Part shown: piece after piece, positions 28,661 through 34,254 of the stretch
Position numbering within the stretch: position 1 is the stretch's first letter
Layout of the letters: the number at the start of each line of letters is the position of its first letter
Source of the DNA: Pseudomonadota bacterium
Lineage (GTDB): Bacteria > Pseudomonadota > Gammaproteobacteria > Xanthomonadales > Ahniellaceae
Direction: 5' to 3'
Assembly (NCBI GenBank): GCA_022843465.1
Contig: JALHNO010000034.1
Coordinates: 1-34,254 of the forward strand
DNA length: 34,254 nucleotides
The notes under the pieces: generated by a model
The model's database searches: none
What the model was told of the DNA's origin: nothing
The model's input: the letters and a program-made list of their open reading frames with translations, nothing else
Made by a program: the position numbers and the translations under genes

Positions 28661-29802
28661 ACAGCACGCCAACAATGAGCGATGGTCCGCAATCGGATGT
28701 CGGCAAGCCGCTGGTACTGGTGGTGGACGACCAGGTCAGCAATATCCAGACTGTCGGTACCCTGCTCAGCCGTTCCGGTTTTGACGTGATGCCGGCAACC
28801 TCGGGTGCCCAGGCGCTGGAGCGCGCCAGCCTCAGAACGCCGGATCTGATCCTGCTTGACGTGCTGATGCCGAGCATGGACGGCTTCGCCGTGCTCGCCC
28901 AATTGCGTGCACGGCCTGCGCTGCGCGCGGTTCCCGTCATCTTCCTGACTGCTGCGAACGAGCGGGAACTGCTGGTGCGCGCCTTCGGAGCGGGCGCGGT
29001 GGATTACGTGACCAAGCCCTTTGTTGCCGAAGAGCTGCTGGCACGGGTGCGTACGCATGTCGAACTCAAACAGATGCGCGATCATCTCGAACGCATAGCC
29101 CGCGAGCGCGCCGATCTCACCCAGATCGTTGCACACGATCTCAAGGGGCCGCTGTCGGCCATCCAGTTCAGCGCCTCGATGCTGGGGCAGCAAGTCGGTC
29201 AGGACTCGAGCCGGGCGCGCGCTCTGATCGAGTCGATTGGTGTGAGTGCCAGCGACGCGCTGCATTTTATCCAGGGTTATCTGGGCCGCTGGGCCGACGG
29301 CGAGCTGCGCCGACGCCACACGCCGGTGGCGCTGGCATTGCGGCCACTGTGCGAACGCAAACTTGCCAACTATCACTGGGCGGCTGGCAGTCGGCAGATG
29401 CAGCTGGTACTGGACATCCAGGGCGAACCGGTGGTGCATGCCGATCTGATGGCAACCCGCCATGTGCTCGGCAATCTGATCTCCAATGCGATCAAGTACG
29501 GCCAACCCGACACCACGATCGATATCGTGGTCGGTCCGGGGCGCGCCGGGTTCTGCAAGTTGAGCGTCATGGATCGCGGTCCCGGCATTTCCAACGCAGA
29601 TCAGCAGAAACTGTTCCGCCGCTATGTGCGGCTCGGCAGCATCAACGCCGAAGATCGCGGCGAATCCAGCGGTCTGGGCCTGGCCATCGCCAAGCAGGAA
29701 GTCACCCAGATGGGCGGCCACCTCTGGTACGAGGACCGGCCAGGAGGCGGTTCAGTGTTCAGTTTCGAGCTGCCGATTGAGGGGCAATCCGCCGCGGATT
29801 GA
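28657..29802 (+). CDS. Receiver-kinase fusion (REC-HisKA-HATPase)
   Basis: 381 residues from the TTG at 28657, which overlaps the stop of the upstream kinase; an ATG at 28675 is the alternative. The receiver domain comes first (VVDDQ at 22-26, phosphoacceptor Asp68 in LLDVLMP, Lys120 in VTKPF). A helical linker leads to HisKA with His159 in IVAHDLKGPLSAI and an HATPase with NLISNAIKYG, DRGPGIS and SSGLGLAIAK. No transmembrane or DNA-binding region is present, so it is a cytoplasmic phosphorelay component. The upstream hybrid kinase is the obvious phosphodonor for Asp68. The output target is not encoded next to it. Ends about 245 bases before folE2. Confidence 0.9.
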   Translation: MNSTPTMSDGPQSDVGKPLVLVVDDQVSNIQTVGTLLSRSGFDVMPATSGAQALERASLRTPDLILLDVLMPSMDGFAVLAQLRARPALRAVPVIFLTAANERELLVRAFGAGAVDYVTKPFVAEELLARVRTHVELKQMRDHLERIARERADLTQIVAHDLKGPLSAIQFSASMLGQQVGQDSSRARALIESIGVSASDALHFIQGYLGRWADGELRRRHTPVALALRPLCERKLANYHWAAGSRQMQLVLDIQGEPVVHADLMATRHVLGNLISNAIKYGQPDTTIDIVVGPGRAGFCKLSVMDRGPGISNADQQKLFRRYVRLGSINAEDRGESSGLGLAIAKQEVTQMGGHLWYEDRPGGGSVFSFELPIEGQSAAD

Positions 29803-29831
29803 GCGCTGTGGCTTGACTGGTGCAGTACATT

Positions 29832-29960
29832 ATGGACATTCGCGATCTCCTGAATCGGGCCGCAGCAGCCGCAGCCCTGGCTCAGGAAGCAGAACTCCGC
29901 AGGTTTTCCTGGGACTCGACTGGCACCAGGCTGGCCGGCGAATACGTTGTGATGACGTGA
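29832..29960 (+). CDS. Possible 42-residue small ORF upstream of folE2
   Basis: ATG at 29832 to TGA at 29960, encoding MDIRDLLNRA, an alanine run and then EAELRRFSWDSTGTRLAGEY. There is no Shine-Dalgarno sequence and I do not recognise the product. It falls in the 245-bp gap before folE2. It may be a chance frame in coding-like GC sequence. Confidence 0.2.
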   Translation: MDIRDLLNRAAAAAALAQEAELRRFSWDSTGTRLAGEYVVMT

Positions 29961-30047
29961 TCAGATGTTTCCAGGGACTTGATCTGCCGTGCACATGCCC
30001 TATCTCATCATGTCTGCCTGTTGTCTTCTGGATCCGGAGTCCGCACC

Positions 30048-30989
30048 ATGAATCAACCCGCCGCTGTCCGTGTGATGCCCGACATCGCCAAGGAAGCCCG
30101 CCCGGCCATTGCTGGCGCCCTCGATTGGGTCGGCATGGGTGATATCGAGGTGCCGGTGCGTATCGCCGACTCCGATGGCAGCGTGATCCAGGTGCCGGCG
30201 CGGGTCAATGCCTTCGTCAATCTGCAGAGCGCAGATGCCCGGGGCATTCACATGTCGCGACTCTATCTGCTGGTCGACAAATTGCTCGGCAGCGAAACGC
30301 TTACCCCGTGTTCGGTGCGTCGTGTGCTGAAGGAATTTCTGGCATCCCACGCCGAGCTGTCCAGTCGCGCCCTGCTGCGCATCCAGTTCGATTACATGGT
30401 GCGCCGCAAGTCCCTGGTCAGTGACAACAGTGGCTGGCGCTCCTATCCGGTGGTGCTGACGGGCACGCTGGATCGCGGCCATTTCACGGTGGAAACCGCA
30501 CTCGATGTCACCTATTCGAGCACCTGTCCCTGCTCGGCCGCATTGGCACGCCAGCTGATCCAGGACCAGTTCCGTCAGGAGTTCGCCGATCGCGGCGCGC
30601 TGCAGTTCGAGCAGGTACTGCAATGGCTCGGCAGCGAGCAGGGTATCGTGGCGACCCCGCACAGCCAGCGCAGCACGGCTGCGATCAAGGTGCGTCTGGT
30701 GCCCAGCTTCGAGCGTTTTCCGCTGATCGAGCTGATCGATCAGGTCGAGGCGGCGCTGCAGACACCGGTTCAGACCGCCGTCAAACGCGAGGACGAGCAG
30801 GCCTTCGCAAAGCTCAACGCCGCCAATCTGATGTTCTGCGAAGACGCGGCACGCCGCGTCCGCAATGCGCTGGACGACGAGCCGCATGTCGCCGACTTCT
30901 GGGTGCAGGCCAGCCATTTCGAGAGTCTGCACCCCCACAATGCAGTCGCGGTAGCTGTCAAGGGCATTGCCGGCGGCTATCAGCCCTGA
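30048..30989 (+). CDS. folE2: GTP cyclohydrolase FolE2 (type IB)
   Basis: 313 residues from the ATG at 30048, preceded by GGAG at 8 bases. Converts GTP to dihydroneopterin triphosphate, the first step to folate and also the precursor of the 7-deazaguanine (queuosine) pathway. Family marks are MPDIAKEARPAIAGALDWVG, DARGIHMSR (His68), the cysteine pair Cys160/Cys162 in YSSTCPCSAALARQL and HSQRS (His205). Unlike FolE1, this type tolerates metals other than zinc and often replaces FolE1 under zinc limitation. I found no clear Zur box in the upstream 245 bases. Converges with the VIT-type transporter gene across a strong hairpin. Confidence 0.96.
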   Translation: MNQPAAVRVMPDIAKEARPAIAGALDWVGMGDIEVPVRIADSDGSVIQVPARVNAFVNLQSADARGIHMSRLYLLVDKLLGSETLTPCSVRRVLKEFLASHAELSSRALLRIQFDYMVRRKSLVSDNSGWRSYPVVLTGTLDRGHFTVETALDVTYSSTCPCSAALARQLIQDQFRQEFADRGALQFEQVLQWLGSEQGIVATPHSQRSTAAIKVRLVPSFERFPLIELIDQVEAALQTPVQTAVKREDEQAFAKLNAANLMFCEDAARRVRNALDDEPHVADFWVQASHFESLHPHNAVAVAVKGIAGGYQP

Positions 30990-31002
30990 GTCGATCGGAG
31001 AA

Positions 31003-31030
31003 CGCGCTCAGCGCCCGTGCGCTGAGCGCG
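31003..31030. terminator. Bidirectional hairpin between folE2 and the VIT gene
   Basis: CGCGCTCAGCGC-CCGT-GCGCTGAGCGCG: perfect 12-bp stem with a 4-base loop, between two convergent stops (30989 and 31033). No T-tract, as is common in high-GC genomes. Confidence 0.7.
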
Positions 31031-31032
31031 GC

Positions 31033-31731
31033 TCAGGCAACGGCAACACCAAACAGCGTTCCGACGCCGGCCGTCAATGCCATCGCAAGCGCACCCCAGA
31101 ACAGGACCCGCAGTGCGGCGCGTACGACGGGTGCGCCCCCGCTGCGTGCCGCCGCGGCTCCGAGTGCGGCGAGTGAACACAGCGAGATCGCGACTGTGCC
31201 GCTGATCAGCCATGCCTGCGGCAGCAACCAGGCAACCAGCAAGGGCAGGGCAGCGCCGATGGCGAAGCTGATCGCCGATGCGAAGGCGGCCTGGACGGGT
31301 TGCGCTTTCTGTGCGGCGATGATGCCGAGCTCATCGCGTGCATGCGCTGCCAGTGCATCGTGTGCCGTCAACTGTTCGGCGACCTGACGCGCGACTGCGG
31401 GCTGGAGTCCACGTCGTACATAGATGCCGACCAGTTCTTCCAACTCGCTGGCGGGGCTTTCGGCCAACTCGATACGCTCGCGTGCGAGGTCGGCTTCCTC
31501 GGTATCGGACTGCGAGCTGACCGAAACGTATTCGCCCGCGGCCATCGACATCGAGCCCGCTACCAGCCCGGCGACACCGGCGATCAGGATGCTCTGATGC
31601 GGCGCAGCGGCCGCGGCGACACCGACGATCAGGCTGGCGGTGGAGACGATGCCGTCGTTGGCGCCGAGCACGCTGGCACGCAGCCAGCCGATCCGGTTGC
31701 TGCGATGACGCTCGGGGTGTCGGGGATGCAT
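31033..31731 (-). CDS. VIT1/CCC1-family divalent metal transporter
   Basis: 232 residues with a good AAGGAG site before the ATG. After a basic N-terminus (MHPRHPERHRSNRIGWLRAS) come five hydrophobic helices. The family signature VLGANDGIVSTASLIVGVAA and GLVAGSMSMAAGEYVSVSSQ bracket the first pair. A cytoplasmic Glu-rich segment (EEADLARERIELAESPASEL, about 76-95) is the metal-binding hinge domain. VIT proteins export or store Fe2+/Mn2+; the direction and metal here are inferred. 54 bases downstream of the DUF2461 gene, probably one transcript with sbcB and DUF2461. Confidence 0.93.
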   Translation of the reverse strand: MHPRHPERHRSNRIGWLRASVLGANDGIVSTASLIVGVAAAAAPHQSILIAGVAGLVAGSMSMAAGEYVSVSSQSDTEEADLARERIELAESPASELEELVGIYVRRGLQPAVARQVAEQLTAHDALAAHARDELGIIAAQKAQPVQAAFASAISFAIGAALPLLVAWLLPQAWLISGTVAISLCSLAALGAAAARSGGAPVVRAALRVLFWGALAMALTAGVGTLFGVAVA

Positions 31732-31785
31732 GTCAATCTCCTTCTGCTGACGCCGCGCGCACTGCCTTGAGTCCAGGCCCGGCGT

Positions 31786-32472
31786 TCAAAACTCGAGATC
31801 CAGTGCGGCGCAGAGATAGTCCAACATCGGCGCCAGCGCCTTGATGTGCGTCAGCACGAGTTCGTGCAGGCGGTCGCCGAGCACTTCCTCCTCACTGAGC
31901 GCCGTCCCCGCCGCCAGGTTCTTGCGCTTGAGATCCTCGATCAGCGGATGCGCCGGATCGACGCCGCGCGGTGGCCGGCTCAGCGACTCACCCCAGAACT
32001 CATAGCGGGACCGGAATGATTTCGACTGCGTGGCAGCAGTCCAGGCCGCCGGATTCTCTTCGAGGAAGCTGCGCAGCTTGCGCAGGGTGTCGGGTTCGGG
32101 GTGCCAGATGCCCCCGCCCACAAAGCTGTCACCGTCGGCGATGTGCAGATAGAAGCTGGGCGCGGCCACCTGCTTGGCGCGCTCGTGGAACAGGCGCGCG
32201 CCGGCCCAGGTCTTGTAGGGTGTCTTGTCCTTGCTGAAACGGGTGTCGCGATGCTGACGGAACAGCGAGCCACCCTGGCGTCGCGGATCGGCAACGAAGT
32301 GCGGGCTGATCCGCGCCAGCGGCGCAGCCAGGTCGGCGATCAGTGCCTGGAACGGGCCGCGCACGTGGCTTTCGAATTCGTCCTTGTGCGCTTCGAACCA
32401 TTCGCGCGTGTTGTTGCGCTTGAGTGCGCGCAGAAACTTGAAACTTGCCGGGGTGAAGTAGCGTTTCTTCAT
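31786..32472 (-). CDS. DUF2461 family protein
   Basis: 228 residues starting MKKRYFTPASFKFLRALKRN. Family signatures are NNTREWFEAHKDEFE (about 20-34), RDTRFSKDKTPYKTW (about 75-89) and SFYLHIADGDSFVGGGIWHP (about 106-125). A soluble cytoplasmic protein of unknown biochemical role. The ATG overlaps the stop of sbcB by 4 bases (ATGA), so it is translated with the exonuclease. I know of no proven functional link between the two. Confidence 0.9.
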   Translation of the reverse strand: MKKRYFTPASFKFLRALKRNNTREWFEAHKDEFESHVRGPFQALIADLAAPLARISPHFVADPRRQGGSLFRQHRDTRFSKDKTPYKTWAGARLFHERAKQVAAPSFYLHIADGDSFVGGGIWHPEPDTLRKLRSFLEENPAAWTAATQSKSFRSRYEFWGESLSRPPRGVDPAHPLIEDLKRKNLAAGTALSEEEVLGDRLHELVLTHIKALAPMLDYLCAALDLEF

Positions 32473-33908
32473 GCAAGGTCCTCACGGATATTTCGGATCC
32501 AGGCTTCCACCTGGTCGAGGATGCGCGTGCAGCCGGGTTCGCCGCCGCGTTCGCCGCGCAGCGTAGCGATCCGTTGCAACTGCGCGTCGATGCCGCTGTC
32601 GAGCGGCTCGGGCCGCTGCAACAGGCGCTGGCGCCGCCAATCCAGCCACAGCGCCTGCTCTTCAGCGTCCAGCGTGTCGGGATAGTGGCGGGCGCGATAG
32701 CGGAACAGCAGCGCCCGATAGCGCTCATCGGCGAAGCCATCGCCGAGTTCGCGCAAGCGCCCTGCGGGCGTGCTGCGCACCTTGCCGGCAAGCGCCAGGT
32801 CGGCATTGGAGGGCAGGCCACGATAGAGGTCCGATTCGGCTTCCTGGGCGGGAAATGCACCTGGTTCGGAAAACACCTCGCGCACCTTCTGCGCCAGCAG
32901 GGGTGCCTGCAACAGGCGCTCGCGATGTTGCAGGCAGCGCTCGACATCCAGCCCGATGCGTGCGCAGTCAGTTCCGGTCAGGGTAGACAGCGGCGCCAGC
33001 GCCGGACTCTTGTTGACGTGGACCACCTTGAGTGCAATCCGCTCGATGCCCTCGGGCAGGTCGGCGCGCGCCACGAACAGGCGGTCGCGGATGTCGGATG
33101 AATCCAGTTCAATCAGATCGCCGGGGTCGCTGTCGAGGTCGACGACGATGACCCCGTTGGGCTGGCTCGGGTGCTGGCTGATCGGCATCACCATCGCCAG
33201 ACAGCCGCGTTCGGCGGCGAAGCGCGATGAAGCATGCAAGACCGGCGTGGCCTGGTTCCAGTCGAGCAGGGCCGCGGCCTTTCGCTTGTCGCGCAGCGCG
33301 AACAGAAAATCGAACAGGCGCGGTTGCGCCGAGCGGAATCGCCTCGCCAGTCCAAGCGTTGCCAGCACGTCGCTGAGCGCCTCGTGGGCGTGGCCGTGCG
33401 CGATGCCATTGGCCGCGCTGAGCTGTTCCAGACGGAAGCTGGGCAGGCCGCCTTCATGTTGCGGCCACTCGATACCGGCGGGCCTGAGTGCATAGGCCAT
33501 GCGCAGCGCATCGATCAGATCCCAGCGCGAACAGCCATTGCGCCACTCGCGGCCGTAGGGATCGAAGAAGTTGCGCCAGAGTCCGTGGCGGGTGACCTCG
33601 TCATCGAAGCGGATCGAGTTGTAGCCCAGGGTGCAGGTCCCGGGTCGGGCGATCTCGTCGTGGATGCGGGCAAAGAATTCGGGCTCGGGCACGCCATCGC
33701 GGGCCGCCTGCTGCGGCGTGATGCCCGTGATCAGACAGGCATCGGCCGTGGGCACCATATCGATGGCTGGCGCGCAGTACAGGCTCAGCGGCTCCTCGAT
33801 CGGCTCAAAGGCCTCGTTGGTGCGAATGCCAGCGAACTGTGCCGGGCGGTCACGCCGAGGATCGACCCCGAAGGTCTCGTAGTCGTGCCAGAAGAAGGTG
33901 GGCTGCAT
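32469..33908 (-). CDS. sbcB: Exodeoxyribonuclease I
   Basis: 479 residues from the ATG at 33908, close to the 475 of E. coli ExoI. Digests single-stranded DNA 3' to 5' and acts in mismatch repair and recombination. DEDDh exonuclease motifs are visible: Asp9/Glu11 in FFWHDYETFG, ExoII in LGYNSIRFDDEVTRHGLWRN and ExoIII in HGHAHEALSDVLATLGLARR. The SH3-like and C-terminal domains follow, with LDIS-style segments such as VDLDSDPGDLIEL. An upstream in-frame start at 34031 is rejected because it adds an unrelated Arg/Gly-rich tail. The ATG has no Shine-Dalgarno sequence and sits directly behind a -10-like GATAAT. Confidence 0.96.
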   Translation of the reverse strand: MQPTFFWHDYETFGVDPRRDRPAQFAGIRTNEAFEPIEEPLSLYCAPAIDMVPTADACLITGITPQQAARDGVPEPEFFARIHDEIARPGTCTLGYNSIRFDDEVTRHGLWRNFFDPYGREWRNGCSRWDLIDALRMAYALRPAGIEWPQHEGGLPSFRLEQLSAANGIAHGHAHEALSDVLATLGLARRFRSAQPRLFDFLFALRDKRKAAALLDWNQATPVLHASSRFAAERGCLAMVMPISQHPSQPNGVIVVDLDSDPGDLIELDSSDIRDRLFVARADLPEGIERIALKVVHVNKSPALAPLSTLTGTDCARIGLDVERCLQHRERLLQAPLLAQKVREVFSEPGAFPAQEAESDLYRGLPSNADLALAGKVRSTPAGRLRELGDGFADERYRALLFRYRARHYPDTLDAEEQALWLDWRRQRLLQRPEPLDSGIDAQLQRIATLRGERGGEPGCTRILDQVEAWIRNIREDLA

Positions 33909-33914
33909 CGCGGC

Positions 33915-33920
33915 ATTATC
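33915..33920 (-). promoter_or_regulatory. -10-like element abutting the sbcB start
   Basis: Minus strand GATAAT (5 of 6 to TATAAT, preceded by T), ending 6 bases before the ATG. Initiation at the usual distance would fall on the start codon itself. No convincing -35 box is present. Confidence 0.3.
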
Positions 33921-34254
33921 ATGGAAACTCGGGTTGGACGCCCCTGATCTGCGGGTATACCGCCCGCCTGGGCCACCCCGAATTTCAGCAACCGGGCGAC
34001 CCATCGGATGTCCGCAATCGCTCGCAGCCATGTCGGCAAGGCGCGTGATTGGTCCAGATAGCAGACCATCGACTACGCGCGCAAGCTGCTGCTTTCTACA
34101 GCTTTCTGCGAACCGCCGGCACCGATAGTCTTCGTCGTAGGCCGCCTACGGCCGCTGCTGTACCTGCGGTATCCGTTTTATCGGGTTCCAACACGGGCGC
34201 CCGAATTCAACTCCCTACAGTGAGTCCGCCCGTGTCAATACACGCTGTACGTCG
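33921..34254. other. Right-end spacer, no supported gene
   Basis: No frame here has a believable start, codon pattern or family signature. It includes the short hairpin CGTAGGC-C-GCCTACG (34136-34150) and a wider inverted repeat ACACGGGCG / CGCCCGTGT (34191-34199 and 34227-34235). A downstream gene may begin past the right edge. Confidence 0.6.

Noticed and set aside
27089-29721. Long antisense frames over the kinase pair (27089-28384 and 28231-29721)
   Set aside because: Both are mirrors of well-defined HisKA/HATPase/REC coding regions.
29803-30047. Possible Zur box upstream of folE2
   Set aside because: FolE2 genes are often zinc-controlled, but no AT-rich TGTTATA-type palindrome is present in this spacer.
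34210-34238. Minus-strand TTGACA as a -35 box at the right end
   Set aside because: A perfect -35 hexamer, but no acceptable -10 box at 16-18 bases and no gene downstream in that direction.

Overview
The window is a stretch of high-GC, gene-dense bacterial chromosome. The gene content (leuS-lptE-holA-nadD, alaS, sbcB, FolE2, YhhQ, an AlgB-type sigma-54 regulator) points to a gammaproteobacterium. The flavour of several proteins, the RAYT relic and the CCCTCTCCCGC/GCGGGAGAGGG palindrome suggest Xanthomonadales (Lysobacterales), perhaps Rhodanobacteraceae-like. That placement is inferred from remembered family signatures, not from a search. No rRNA, tRNA, CRISPR array, prophage or intact insertion sequence was seen.

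Layout. 1-3156 is the 3' part of a very large secreted beta-helix protein cut by the left edge. A decayed REP-associated tyrosine transposase follows (3362 to about 3893). 3979-8922 holds housekeeping and metabolic genes: a yhhQ/DUF502 pair, a P-loop kinase, a DUF4442 hotdog protein, a YbbN-type thioredoxin-TPR protein and a secreted amidohydrolase. 9128-14063 is the conserved leuS-lptE-holA-nadD cluster. A 332-bp spacer with palindromic repeats leads to alaS (14396-17029), which ends against a convergent operon at a strong hairpin.

17055-23347 is the most interesting part. Six small envelope genes on the minus strand (DUF1328, DUF883/YqjD-like, YqjE-like, YqjK-like, AI-2E/PerM transporter, cardiolipin synthase) are packed head to tail. 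They are divergent from an AlgB-family NtrC-type response regulator on the plus strand. The spacer holds a complete-looking sigma-54 layout: a TGGCAC-N5-TTGCC element, an IHF-like site and large palindromes about 100-145 bp upstream of the expected start. Just past the regulator, a second sigma-54-like element lies in front of an alanine-rich coiled-coil lipoprotein gene, with another inverted repeat at about the same distance. I read this as a local sigma-54 envelope-stress regulon governed by an orphan AlgB-type regulator. It is a hypothesis built on motifs and synteny.

23493-29802 carries a two-domain M16 peptidase, divergent from a CHASE3 hybrid histidine kinase. That kinase overlaps a REC-HisKA-HATPase protein, a likely phosphorelay pair. 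30048-33908 contains folE2, then a convergent set: sbcB, DUF2461 and a VIT-family transporter. The last 346 bp has inverted repeats but no gene I can support.
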